Assembly: GCA_030568195.1 (NCBI GenBank)
Contig: JAJLTO010000001.1
Span: 1,240,001 to 1,304,000 of the forward strand
Source: Dipodascopsis uninucleata var. uninucleata
Lineage: Eukaryota > Ascomycota > Lipomycetes > Lipomycetales > Lipomycetaceae
Reading direction: 5' to 3'
DNA: 64,000 nucleotides
Shown here: one piece after another, positions 9,083 through 19,090 of the stretch
How the letters are laid out: the number at the start of each line of letters is the position of its first letter
Position numbering within the stretch: the first letter of the stretch is position 1
Notes under the pieces: generated by a model
The model's database searches: none
The model's input: only the letters and a program-made list of their open reading frames with translations
What the model was told of the DNA's origin: nothing
Position numbers and translations under genes: made by a program

Positions 9083-11785
9083 ATGAGAGATCAGAGCGTA
9101 CCTTTTCAGAGAGACCCGCTTCAGGATAATTTGTCGCAAGGGCGTCTAACAACCACACAAGAGAATAGCCGAGCAGTATCAACGGTAATAGGCACAGTAT
9201 CGGCAATGAGTGGCCCGACAGTGTCGCCTGTAGGGCAGCAGTCAATACCGCAGTCTGTTCCGGTAGTGAACTGGGCCGAAGTTGAAAAAAGTCGTCGAGC
9301 GGTAATAAGTTCGCAGCTTCAGGCAATGAGAGATGTAATGTCGTCCTTGCAAGTTTTAGATCCTCAAATATTTGAGGAAGAAATTCAAAATATTATCCGA
9401 TCTTCTTCTAATGAGGTTGAGAATGGACTCAATAGTGCAACATACGCACCAGCACCGGCTGCAAATCTACGAAGTAGTTCAATCCTGCAGGGTTCTTTAT
9501 CGCACCCTATCGAATTTGGGCCATCGGCGAGCCACTCTAAAACCATGCCGGGACAATTGATTTCTGGCGAGTGGACAAATAATCCGAGTATGTCTTACGT
9601 TAGAAATCCACATTTACTTGCAATTAGACAATTACCAGCGATACCATACGCGAATGAAGTTGCTCGCCAACAATCAATGGTTACGACTACATCACAATCT
9701 ATGAACAATGATAATAATTCTCCTATTACGGACGGAGAACCTATAATATTGCCTCCAATACTTAACCGTGCACTCATAGGATCTGATAACGCTAGACAGA
9801 ATATTGAAGAACGATCATTACTACTCCAGGAATCTCAACTTGAGGCTCATAACGAGCATTCATATAGAACAGCAGATGAGAATAATTTTGGCACTAGCTT
9901 ATCAACGACACGCGTGTCAGTAGCACAAAAGGGCAATACACCTGCCCAATTGAAACAAAAGCTAATGGAAGTTAATAAATCGCTAAAGAATGCACATCTT
10001 CAGCTAGAGAGTTTTAAAGATGATGAGAAAGTGACCAACCGCATAGTTACGCATATGAAAACTATTGCCGAATACAGGAAACGTATAATCGAAGAGCTAG
10101 TGCGTGCTTCAAATCAGTCGGTATCAGTGCCTGCTAATGGACTACTTGAATATCAGCGGTCGTCCTCAGTGGAGCTTCTTGATCCTCAAATCATTAAGAG
10201 ACATGAAAGAAAATCAATAACTAAGGTGTCATCGAATGCTAATGATATTCAGGTATCCAGAAATGGCAATGCAGAGCTTCTCAGGATATCTAGTTCAAGT
10301 CCTAGAGCTCCGAGTCTCAGTGAGAAGTTTGAAACTATGAAGCAGAGCAATATGGAGCTCTGTGAGACCGCCACCGCGACTACTGCGGAGGTTCTCTCTT
10401 CTAGCTTAACGCCAGACATAACAATAGATGTATCTACTATATGTGCTGATATTATTCGTGTTGCAGGATTATCAGAGCGTAAGCCTGGGCAATTAAATAA
10501 TATTGTGTATCTTAATGAAAAGCTCGTGCCTGTGGCTAATTTTCTTAAATCGCGATCAATGATTCATGAAGATCTGAAACACTTACGCGATACTACTTTT
10601 TTTGATGTATTCGATCCACCACATGTTCAAAAACGAGTAAAAAGCAATAATTCATTTCATACTGATACTATTAGAGATGCCTCTGGTTCAGTACCGACGG
10701 ATGCCACTAGAGACGCTACAACAACTGATGATTTAGCTTTTAATATATCTACAGATAGTTTACAACGAAGAATTTCTGAATCGTGTAATGAATTTGATCA
10801 AGCTACTTCTAATACATTCGGAACACTCGTATCATGCCATGGAGCATCTATTGTTGAGCAAGGAACATATCTTGGGGCAGTTAAAGATGCAGATTCTCGT
10901 GAGTTGTCTACTGATCTAATCAATTCAACTGAATCTGACAAGCAAGTTGCACATACCCAGAATATCAAACGGCGAAAGTCAGCGCTCAATTCAAAATCTA
11001 TACCAAGAAACTCGACTACTTTAGTCAATCGCTACAACTCCGGAGGGCGGAAAAGTGAAAAAGAATTGACAGCGGCAGATCGATTTTATAAGCATTCTAA
11101 CGAGGAAGAACTAATTGAGGCGTTTCCAGAGCGCGGGTTACTTATTTCAGATCATTCTCAAAAAGCTAAGTTCAAAATCTATCGGTGTCTTTGGTCTAGA
11201 TGTGGATGTGAGTTACATAGTAACTCAACTTTGATGAGACATATTAAAAAAAATCACTTGCAGATGGATGGCAGAGAGAATGAAATATTGTGTGCTTGGA
11301 AAGCATGTTCAGATTCGAGATCACGTAAATTTAGATGTACTAGCAAAGAGGAGATGATAAAACATCTCTGTGAGGAGCACATAGACAGTGGATTTGAAGA
11401 TAAAATGATCGCTTCGGCGCTAAATGCATTTGGTGATCAGGCAAAGAGCTATATTCAATCTATGAAAAAAAAATTGGTGACACCGTTGGCATTTCCAGCC
11501 AAGAAAGGACAGAAATTGGGTTTTCCTAATGTTAGAGAGAGCTACTTGAATGCCGACATTCCTAATCGCCTGAAGATAGAAATTTCTAGATTAGCAGAGC
11601 AGGGAGGAGGAGCAGGGTTTGAGTCTGACTCAGACGAAGAGCTTGTTACAGGAGACCACATCAGCAGTAGAAAGGATCGGTTGGAAGTTGAAGATGGGTC
11701 GTCTATCAGCATAGAAAATTTATTTTACAAAGAGCAGGATACCCCAGGAAATGTTGCACCTTGGTTGAGTCTTTCTGATAAATGA
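9083..11785 (+). CDS. Large C2H2 zinc-finger protein of unknown role
   Basis: An uninterrupted 900-codon frame. The first two thirds are low-complexity and rich in Ser, Asn, Gln and Thr, typical of disordered fungal regulators, with a helical stretch near residues 290-345 (LKQKLMEVNKSLKNAHLQLE) that could form a coiled coil. Near residues 697-770 are two divergent C2H2 fingers with four-residue cysteine spacing: CLWSRC...HIKKNH, then CAWKAC..., CTSKEEM..HLCEEH. The tail is charged, with an acidic patch (ESDSDEELV). A nuclear DNA-binding or chromatin role is likely from the fingers, but I recognise no named family. The ATG at 9083 is the first in a frame open only shortly upstream. Confidence 0.8.
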   Translation: MRDQSVPFQRDPLQDNLSQGRLTTTQENSRAVSTVIGTVSAMSGPTVSPVGQQSIPQSVPVVNWAEVEKSRRAVISSQLQAMRDVMSSLQVLDPQIFEEEIQNIIRSSSNEVENGLNSATYAPAPAANLRSSSILQGSLSHPIEFGPSASHSKTMPGQLISGEWTNNPSMSYVRNPHLLAIRQLPAIPYANEVARQQSMVTTTSQSMNNDNNSPITDGEPIILPPILNRALIGSDNARQNIEERSLLLQESQLEAHNEHSYRTADENNFGTSLSTTRVSVAQKGNTPAQLKQKLMEVNKSLKNAHLQLESFKDDEKVTNRIVTHMKTIAEYRKRIIEELVRASNQSVSVPANGLLEYQRSSSVELLDPQIIKRHERKSITKVSSNANDIQVSRNGNAELLRISSSSPRAPSLSEKFETMKQSNMELCETATATTAEVLSSSLTPDITIDVSTICADIIRVAGLSERKPGQLNNIVYLNEKLVPVANFLKSRSMIHEDLKHLRDTTFFDVFDPPHVQKRVKSNNSFHTDTIRDASGSVPTDATRDATTTDDLAFNISTDSLQRRISESCNEFDQATSNTFGTLVSCHGASIVEQGTYLGAVKDADSRELSTDLINSTESDKQVAHTQNIKRRKSALNSKSIPRNSTTLVNRYNSGGRKSEKELTAADRFYKHSNEEELIEAFPERGLLISDHSQKAKFKIYRCLWSRCGCELHSNSTLMRHIKKNHLQMDGRENEILCAWKACSDSRSRKFRCTSKEEMIKHLCEEHIDSGFEDKMIASALNAFGDQAKSYIQSMKKKLVTPLAFPAKKGQKLGFPNVRESYLNADIPNRLKIEISRLAEQGGGAGFESDSDEELVTGDHISSRKDRLEVEDGSSISIENLFYKEQDTPGNVAPWLSLSDK

Positions 11786-12315
11786 AGAAGTGCTGTAGAG
11801 CTTCTACGTAGTCAAAGCACAATTTTATTTGTGGTGGGATCGTGATTAATGTAAAATTTTTTATGTATGCTAGTTAAGATATGTTAATTAATGTGTAGAG
11901 TGCTTGGAAAGAGTATTAATATCGATATACTATTGCATCAAGCCGCCGCGCACCCAGATCTTGGTTAATCTTCTATAATAGAAGCTGAATTTGTGTCAAC
12001 AAATTTAATAATATTCATCTTATTTTCGTCTCTTAATTCATCATTTGGCAGCGGAGAAATGAACTTACGATCAAAAACTTCGATAGTTTGACGCGATGCG
12101 ACGCGTCGCGTGGCGTTACGCGTTAGGGTTAAAATAATATATTGATATATTTCCTAAATCAAACATCATATAAATCGAACTCTCAAGTCTGACACTTTCA
12201 GGCAATAGCTGTTCAGAATCGCCCAAAGCAGATACAATTGTTTATCTAAGGAACACCAAGTTAACAGATTTATACAAGCATCGAACGTCGAAGGGTGATA
12301 TTCTAGTTATTAAAA
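11786..12315 (+). promoter_or_regulatory. Intergenic region and CDT2 promoter
   Basis: A stretch of about 530 bp. The first 150 bp is the 3' side of the zinc-finger gene. A GC-rich island stands out at 12090-12130 in otherwise AT-rich DNA and holds two MCB-like sites. The remainder up to the ATG looks like an A/T-rich leader. Confidence 0.6.
12101..12123. promoter_or_regulatory. Pair of ACGCGT (MluI cell-cycle box) sites upstream of CDT2
   Basis: ACGCGT occurs at 12101-12106 and again at 12118-12123, with partial copies (ACGCGA, TCGCGT) beside them, about 200 bp before the CDT2 start. ACGCGT is the binding core of the fungal MBF G1/S factor, and fission-yeast cdt2 is known to be MBF-controlled. 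The match to a G1/S gene is therefore meaningful, though binding here is inferred. Confidence 0.6.
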
Positions 12316-13989
12316 ATGAATATGTCGTCATCGCCGTCTCATCCTGGCTATCCACCAAGTGCCTGTATGAACTCAGGATCAAGGCTCGTGCCAGCTACTT
12401 CTGATGGTGACTGCCAGAAAGATGTAAAAGAGAATGCGTTTCAAACTCCAAGTCGAACAAAAACTTATGAGCAAACTAGGCTCAGTGTACGTGAAGACAG
12501 TTGTTCTAGTAGTGTTTGTTCGTCTCCTCTCGCAGCTATTACTGACTCCTCGGCACTGAATTCTCGAGCTGAACAAAGTACAAACAGGACATTGCTCACA
12601 CCTGAAACGACACCAAGAATTAAGAAAATAAAGTTACTAGAAGATCATCAATTCGCTGCTGGTGTGCCATTACAAAAAAGATTGTTTGAGCGTGAGCTAG
12701 TGAGCAGGAAATTTTATTCACGAGCCGATTTCATGAGGGAACTTCGAACAGTTTATTCGAAATCGAATGACATATATCGATTGAAATCAAGAAATTCTTC
12801 TCAGTCTCTTACTCTTCCATTCACAATTGCAAGCTTCCATCAATCCCCGTTTGTGGCAATAGGAGATGAAAGTGGCTGTGTTCGAATTCTTGATACTGAT
12901 CGCGAGAATTTTGGTAAGTGTAGACTAACATCTTTCTTTAACCATTTTACTAATTGTTTTCGCTCACTGGCAGACCAGGCACAATTAAATATTATCTGCC
13001 ATGATAATGCGATATTCGACCTTGAATTCTCAATAGACGACAGGTTGTTCGCAACTAGTTCTGGAGATCAGACAGCCAGAGTTTTCGATTTGCAGGCACA
13101 TAAATGTCTCTCAATTCTTCGGCCGATGGATGGAAACTCTGTAAAACAAGTTAAGTTCAGTCCGGATAATAGTAACATCCTTGCAACGTCTACACGAGGA
13201 GGCACAATATCATTGTTCGACTTACGCGTGAGTCTCAGTGCGTCCATTATGCCCATGGCTCAGATCGTTCGAGCACACAATCCAATCAAAGGACGAAAGG
13301 CCAAGTTGACACACGCGCGAAGTGTCACAGCGTTAGAATTTCTTGGACATAATGCTCTAATCAGCGCAGGAGAGAGCAATGGTGTGCTGAGACAGTGGGA
13401 TATACGAAAGATGAGCTTGGAAAAGAAGTTTATTCAGCCTAGCAACGAAACTAAGAATAATTCTGAACATGGAATTACTTCAATAGTGATAGATGAACCT
13501 GGTTCACGTATATGGTCTCTTTCTAGAAACAATTGCCTTTACTCTTATCCATTAGGCAAAATTGACTCTTCACCACTAGAAATACTGAGAAATAAGCGCC
13601 TTAAAGTCGATTCATTTTATATTAAAGCAGCCGTCGGTAGATGCATGAACAATAGCTATACAACACAAAATTACATTGCATGTGGAAGTTCAGATAATTG
13701 CATTGTCGCATTTCCAACATCTACCAGAGGGAAAGGCGATATGCTATTTTACATGTCAAAAAACGATAATCGAGAAGTAGGAGTGCCAATTAATGGTCAC
13801 AAAAAGGAAGTTACGGGGATTGCATGGACGACGGACGGGAAATTAATAAGCATAGGGGACGACATGATTGCCAGAAGGTGGCAGTTTAGCGGAGACGAAA
13901 GAAAGGCCAATGAGATTAGATCTAAACGAAATCCATGTTGGTGGAACGTGGATGAATTTGGCATTTCGATGGAAGGATGCGCAGAGTAA
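12316..13989 (+). CDS. CDT2: CDT2/DTL, WD40 substrate receptor of the CRL4 ubiquitin ligase
   Basis: Substrate receptor that docks on Cul4-Ddb1 and directs PCNA-bound Cdt1, Spd1-like and other S-phase substrates to degradation. Two exons, 12316-12913 and 12974-13989, give 537 residues. The 60-bp intron has a GTAAGT donor, a TTTACTAAT branch and a CAG acceptor; it has no stop and keeps the frame, so reading through would add 20 foreign residues. After a Ser-rich N-terminal tail come WD repeats: CHDNAIFDLEFS..SGDQTARVFDL, VKQVKFSPDNSNILATSTRGG..LFDLRV, SVTALEFLGHNALISAG..RQWDIRK and GHKKEVTGIAWTTDGKLIS. The two WDxR-type ends (FDLR, WDIR) are the DDB1-binding signature of this receptor class. 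The CHDNAIFDLE block is typical of Cdt2. ACGCGT sites lie upstream. Confidence 0.88.
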   Translation: MNMSSSPSHPGYPPSACMNSGSRLVPATSDGDCQKDVKENAFQTPSRTKTYEQTRLSVREDSCSSSVCSSPLAAITDSSALNSRAEQSTNRTLLTPETTPRIKKIKLLEDHQFAAGVPLQKRLFERELVSRKFYSRADFMRELRTVYSKSNDIYRLKSRNSSQSLTLPFTIASFHQSPFVAIGDESGCVRILDTDRENFGKCRLTSFFNHFTNCFRSLADQAQLNIICHDNAIFDLEFSIDDRLFATSSGDQTARVFDLQAHKCLSILRPMDGNSVKQVKFSPDNSNILATSTRGGTISLFDLRVSLSASIMPMAQIVRAHNPIKGRKAKLTHARSVTALEFLGHNALISAGESNGVLRQWDIRKMSLEKKFIQPSNETKNNSEHGITSIVIDEPGSRIWSLSRNNCLYSYPLGKIDSSPLEILRNKRLKVDSFYIKAAVGRCMNNSYTTQNYIACGSSDNCIVAFPTSTRGKGDMLFYMSKNDNREVGVPINGHKKEVTGIAWTTDGKLISIGDDMIARRWQFSGDERKANEIRSKRNPCWWNVDEFGISMEGCAE

Positions 13990-14067
13990 GGAAGGCGTCA
14001 AAACAAAGCAAGTGAAGTACTAAGCTAAGCGTTTTCAGTTTAGCACAAATGACCAATTGAATATTTT

Positions 14068-15209
14068 CTAAATGCCATATATTCGATAGGCATTTTGTCG
14101 TGTTTCTTGAAGTACTTCCTCTGCTGTAGTTCCACTTCCAATAAGTTCGGCAACCTTCTGAGCCGTAAACGGGATCATGCCCGAATGAGAAATAGCATAC
14201 ACGGGCTTTTTCTTTTTCTGGATATTGTTTGGGATCATAAAGGGACTATCTGTTTCTAATACTATTCTAGACAATATGCTCCTGCCTTCAGATCTTAAAA
14301 GTTCAGTGGTGGTCTTCAGCGATGCAAATGTTATTACTCCTGTTATTCCGATAACAGAGTTTGGGAACTCTCGTAGAATTGCTCTTCCCATGGCTTCTGA
14401 GTCAGTAAAGCAATGCACATGCATAGGATGATCCTTCGGCAGCCTAGCTCTCAAAATTTTAAGCGTATCATCTTCTGCTTCCCTAGTGTGAACCACTAGA
14501 GGTTTATTGACAACTTTACTTGCAATCTCAATCTGTCGTTCAAACACTTTTCTCTGTACATCATGTGGTGACTGCGACTTTTTATAATCCTATTGATATG
14601 GAATTTTTGTAAGAATCGAAATAAATCTATATAATAACTCAAATAATAGTATTGAAAGCTTACCAATCCGCATTCTCCCACAGCGACGCATTTGGGACTC
14701 TGCAAAGCTTCGAGTATCTGAGACTCAGCTTTTTCGGTGTAAAACTTCGCAGAATGAGGATGGCATCCAATTGTAAAGTAATATCGACCACTCCATACTT
14801 TTGATGTCGAATCTAGGCGGTTATGCCATTCCTCCTCTAGTGAGAGAGTTTTCCATGCGTTACTAACTGGAATATCACAATAGACATCAACAATGGCTTC
14901 AGTCTCCGATGAAAACAACGCGTTCGACAGTTGAATTTCGTTACTAATATCTAGAGAGTTCTCACATCCTTTACTTAAAGCCATATCAAGCGTAGTTCTT
15001 ACATGACAATGGGTATCGACGTACTTTATATTGTAGTAAGGGCTTTCTATAAAGTGGTTCTTGATATCAAGAAATTTGCTATTCTTCTCGACTGACATTC
15101 TTCCTCTGGTTTTTGTTGTTTGCCTATAATAGCGTCTGTTCTCTGTGAATAACCGACTCGAATGCAATAAAACTGTCTCGCACCACTTTCTCCATAAACT
15201 AATCACCAT
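14068..15209 (-). CDS. TatD-family metal-dependent nuclease (Scn1-like)
   Basis: TatD-type hydrolase, probably a 3'-5' deoxyribonuclease. Exons 15209-14664 and 14589-14068 join at ECGL|DYKKSQSP in phase 0 to 355 residues; the 74-bp intron has a GTAAGC donor and an ATAG acceptor. The metal ligands are visible: DTHCHV near the N-terminus, GECGLDY, HTRE, HVHCFTDS and ETDSP. The family is usually 260-330 residues, and the excess is an Arg-rich, acid-poor N-terminal extension (SLWRKWCETVLLHSSRLFTE) that resembles a mitochondrial presequence; an internal ATG at MSVEKN gives a shorter form. It is divergent from the RAD51-motif gene at 15541. Confidence 0.88.
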
Positions 15210-15540
15210 GTTGTATTATTTCATAATACAAAGTTTATAGTTAAAGCTACCGTCCAATTAATGTAACGGCTACAGTATAAAAGTTCTTAGGAGTTAAGCC
15301 ATGACGCAAGATGCATATACGGAAGTTCATATTTACTTGGGACAAAAAAACTGCGACGTGAATATCAAAATCTAATACGCGTACATTGAGCAGCAGAATA
15401 CACTTTATACGAGATAAATGTTAGATTAGCCTGTATTTAATACAAATAGGATCAAGTTTATGGATCTCAAATATTAGTTGAAGTATGATCAGCGGCCAGA
15501 TGCAATAGTGGAGCAATAATTGATATAAGAACTTGTGTCT
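15210..15540. promoter_or_regulatory. Shared promoter of TatD gene and RAD51-motif gene
   Basis: A 331-bp divergent interval, AT-rich, with one ACGCGT at 15377-15382. One such hexamer per interval is near chance expectation, so its role as an MCB is only suggestive, though it fits a DNA-repair gene next door. Confidence 0.4.
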
Positions 15541-16305
15541 ATGAAGACATTCATTGAGGACTCTGAGTATGAAGAACTATTTACTGACGATTCCTCGGCC
15601 GAGCTAGATAGTAATGAGGAATCAAATGAAGATGAGATATTAAATGGAGTTGTAGGAAATGGACAAGTTCTTCGCAAGTGGAGAGAGACTAGGGGTAGCA
15701 TCGGTCGTGCTGTTGACGGTCATGATGAGTTGACCGAGCACACGGAAAGTTTCAGCGAGCATCTACAATCTAGCCCAGACATTTTAACAACAAGCAAGTG
15801 CACTTCAGATCCACATCCAGGTCTTATATCATGGTATACAGGGAATATTGGTGAGACTAGCGGGGAGTTGAAAATCGAAATGCGCGAACCGCTGTCAGAT
15901 TCTGAGAAATATGCGTCAAGTCAACAGAGCTCTATTTCGCAAACCGATTCCAGTTCTATTACACGAATATCATCCTCTGCTACGACCCATACTAGCTTAT
16001 GCCATAACATAAGCTGTCGTGCAGAACTTACTGACCAAGATACATCAACAGACAAAGATTTCGCGTCAGTCAGGAACCAATATGAAGTAAACCACATAAG
16101 ATATCGGCCCAATAACGCGTCAGTCGCACAGCTCGCATCTACTATAATCAGCGATAATCATAAAAAGGCCACCAATTCAGAGATAATGCAATTTATTCGA
16201 ACTAAATATTCAATATCTACAAAAAGTTCGCTCAGAGTTGGTCTATCGAAAAAACATAAAGTCGAATCATTACATCCATATCTGAAGAGCAAAAACCCAC
16301 AATAA
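15541..16305 (+). CDS. Disordered acidic/Ser-rich protein ending in a RAD51AP1-like motif
   Basis: A single-exon frame of 254 residues from the first ATG at 15541. The first 40 residues are acidic (EYEELFTDDSSAELDSNEE), the middle is Ser/Thr-rich, and the end, about residues 230-254, is basic: LRVGLSKKHKVESLHPYL. The pattern GLS-x4-V-x2-LHP at an extreme C-terminus recalls the RAD51-binding tail of RAD51AP1 and RAD51AP2. If right, this is a recombination accessory protein that contacts RAD51 in the nucleus. Just before it, IISDNHKKATNSEIMQFIRT looks helical. No catalytic domain is seen. The similarity is from memory of a short motif, so the function is inference. Confidence 0.6.
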   Translation: MKTFIEDSEYEELFTDDSSAELDSNEESNEDEILNGVVGNGQVLRKWRETRGSIGRAVDGHDELTEHTESFSEHLQSSPDILTTSKCTSDPHPGLISWYTGNIGETSGELKIEMREPLSDSEKYASSQQSSISQTDSSSITRISSSATTHTSLCHNISCRAELTDQDTSTDKDFASVRNQYEVNHIRYRPNNASVAQLASTIISDNHKKATNSEIMQFIRTKYSISTKSSLRVGLSKKHKVESLHPYLKSKNPQ

Positions 16306-16424
16306 TAGCGCACATGGCTCAAATTTTAAGGATTGCATATTACTATTCAATAGATTACTTCATCGCTTATATGACTGTCAAAAATGTCAACAACTTGTGC
16401 TGACAGGATGATAATTAATGTCTT

Positions 16425-16910
16425 TTACGATCGTCTGATCTGCCATTTTATATCTGTTATGGTCACTTCTTGCCCAGCCTTTTCATCATAATCGAACCAT
16501 TCGCCACTTTGTATATCCATTTCATTGAATACTGTATTGTTTGCCACACTCTTGCAAGTCCATTCGCCCTCTGCCTGAAACTCTACAAATTCCAGACCCC
16601 GAACGTCAATTTCTATGATATTTTTCCAAGATCCGCTTTCTTCTTCTGTATAGGGTGCTGGCTTTGACAAGAATGTAGCCGAGTTTTCTCGTCTACAGGA
16701 TCGACACCTCCATACAAAGTTTGCTTCTCCTCGAGAACCTGATACATCATGCATTTCATGTCTCGAAAGCTCAACGAAATTGGGATGTATTTCTCTGCAG
16801 CTAGTACATTGGACCTTGAACGAATAAGGATATGGTGACTCCATAGAATCCACAGGTTGCAGGTCCGTCACACCTGTCATTTCCGCAGACAAAGCAAGCG
16901 CTAGAGGCAT
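16425..16910 (-). CDS. CZIB: CZIB / UPF0587 CXXC zinc-binding protein
   Basis: A single-exon, 161-residue protein matching the family's usual length of about 160. It carries the diagnostic pair of CXXC motifs, CTSCREIHPN and CRSCRRENSATF, which bind one structural zinc, inside the expected fold markers (FKVQCTSC at the start; GLEFVEFQAEGEW and DYDEKAGQEVTI toward the end). The biochemical role of the family is poorly known; it is a soluble cytosolic protein. The start is the first ATG, a few bases after a short A/T leader. Confidence 0.9.
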   Translation of the reverse strand: MPLALALSAEMTGVTDLQPVDSMESPYPYSFKVQCTSCREIHPNFVELSRHEMHDVSGSRGEANFVWRCRSCRRENSATFLSKPAPYTEEESGSWKNIIEIDVRGLEFVEFQAEGEWTCKSVANNTVFNEMDIQSGEWFDYDEKAGQEVTITDIKWQIRRS

Positions 16911-17453
16911 TTTTTAATTCTACACTGATAAAGTGCTAGTATGAACGTTTATTGTTAGTCCACAGCGATTGCTAGAAATATTACGTTTCAATTGCGCTTT
17001 TTGATTACTGTTTTTTTGTTTTCGAGCTGGTAAATCTGAGTTATAGTTAAGGGTTTGATGGATATTGAAAATAGGATGTTTTCCTCATACGAGATATTTT
17101 TATAATACATTTGCAAATCTATATAACTTAGCGAAATCTGGTCTAAGAACTGCTCATGCACCTAGCGAGAGCATTGATAGATAGCTCTATTAGTGCTTCC
17201 TAGAATAACTATCAAGATTTACCGTCTCGACTTAAGACGTGGTTTAGCGGCCTTGCAACAAACTTTTGATTCTTCATTCATATGGTCGAAATATCTTATA
17301 CGAAATAAAATCGAGGCTCACATCGCCGTCAAGAATAGCTACTCGACTTATGGCCTGAGCCAACGACCGCTGATTGATGATATTAGTAGGAATCAGTCAA
17401 GCAGAATTGGTTCGGGCCCTAAATTTACAGATTCTGGCAATAACTATTGCAGA
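16911..17453. other. Divergent promoter interval
   Basis: About 540 bp between CZIB (-) and the helical-repeat gene (+). From 17193 to 17453 a plus-strand frame stays open and joins the next gene's frame, but it contains no ATG before 17454. It is best read as the 5' leader, or possibly an extra exon of that gene. Confidence 0.5.
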
Positions 17454-19090
17454 ATGAAGCTTTTGGTGAGTATTTTCGCGCAGACAATTTCCGAGTACCT
17501 TTATTCCAGAAGCTGATAAGACTTAACAAGAATATTTACCAGAGGACGTCATTAAATTCGTTCACTTCAAAATTATCTTTGAATTATCTAAGTGTTGTCA
17601 ATCCTCTTAAGTATCCGAGGGTGAATCAATGGAATTGTCAACGTCGGAATATAACGTTCCAGTTTCAAAAAAATCGGAATTCTCTTCAGTTTCAAGTCCT
17701 TTGTACGGAACCGGATGCCATTAAATTTCAGCGGCTGTCAGACATTGCTCTAGATACATCAAGCTTGACTAGACAATTATCAGATGAAGATAGAGTGCTT
17801 AAAAATATTGTAAGCGGTATATCACATGGCGTTCATGAGAGCGACGGAGCCTCGGCGATGGACCAGTTAAGCGAGATGAATGGTGAAGATTTGGATTTTG
17901 ATATGCAAAAAGTTATAGAGAAAGACATCGATATTGTTTATGATATTTTAGATCGTTGCTCAGAAAAAGCGATTGAGAAATCTCCAAAGACAACACAAGG
18001 TCCTGTGCATGAGCCAAAAATGACAAAATTCATTGTTATGTTAGTTTATCGTTTGAATCTCCTGGGAATGCTAATGACACTAATGAGGTCAGCCAAAAAT
18101 CCAACCATTGACAGCAAAATTAAATATATCAAGAGCAGCAAGAGAATTCTTGGAATGAAGGACCTATGTTCCCCTGCAAATTTCCTATCGGAAGTTGAAC
18201 TTAAGACGTTTGAGAAACTGAAAGCAATGCGCATGAATATTGAATCGTTTGACTTGAAAACTGCGCCATTTAACAGCTCTTACATAGCAAAGATAATTTC
18301 GAAGACCCCTCTGAGAGAGGGATTTTATTTGCCGTCATGGAATGGCTCAATGAGACCTTCATTTCGCGAATTTACATCTGACAAACTGAATTATGCTCTG
18401 CGTAATGTGGTAAAACCTCGCTCGGCCAAGCATCCTTCGTCACTGTTTACAATTGGTAAGATATTGATGCACTCCAAGCAAATACCTTGCCAAAAGACAT
18501 TCGATATATTAATTAGGAGATTCGTTATTACGCAAAATTTGGGTGTCGCAGCTTTAATTATATTAGAACTGATGCTTGAGTGTACGATGGATTCTGCTGG
18601 TCCTACAATTGCCAAAAGCATGTCTACTGCAGCCGAACTAAATGACCTCGATCTTGCAGAAAGCATAGTAGACTTGCTCGTTACAGGATCTCGTGACACT
18701 TTAACTGATTCTGACTACATGAAGTCTCTATTTGGCAATAGGGATTTAGTTACTTCTATTATATCTGCTAGCATCAAGCTGAAAAAGCCGGATATATATC
18801 TTAAATTCAGAGACGAATATATTCGTAAGCGCTGTTTCCCGTCGGGTGAAATATTGGCAAAGGAACTAAGATTTGCATATTTTACGGGTAATTCTCGACT
18901 GGCTGAAGATACTTGGAATATGGTCATCTGGTGTGATGAAAACAGTATAGCACCAATAACGGTGCATTCATGCATTTGGATGGCCATGCACGCTGAGCGT
19001 ACTGAGAACGCTGATATTCTGAAGCAGGTTATTGACGCTGCAACTAAGAGGAACCTTTTGGACAAGCTAAAGAGCAAATTGATTGGATGA
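17454..19090 (+). CDS. Probable mitochondrial helical-repeat (PPR-like) protein
   Basis: Proposed exons are 17454-17465 (ATG plus three codons) and 17510-19090, 530 residues in all. The 44-bp intron has a GTGAGT donor and a TTCCAG acceptor and joins the frames in phase 0; without it the first in-frame ATG would be about 130 codons in. The resulting N-terminus (MKLLKLIRLNKNIYQRTSLN and onward for about 50 residues) has many K/R/S and no acid, as in mitochondrial presequences. The rest is alpha-helical with recurring helix pairs around TFDILIRRFVITQNLGVAAL and DIYLKFRDEYIRKRCFPSGE, reminiscent of degenerate pentatricopeptide repeats in fungal organelle RNA factors. No specific orthologue is recognised. 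Upstream exons are possible. Confidence 0.6.

Noticed and set aside
17193-17516. 107-codon open frame upstream of the helical-repeat gene as a separate gene
   Set aside because: It has no ATG until 17454, where it becomes the proposed first exon of the larger gene.
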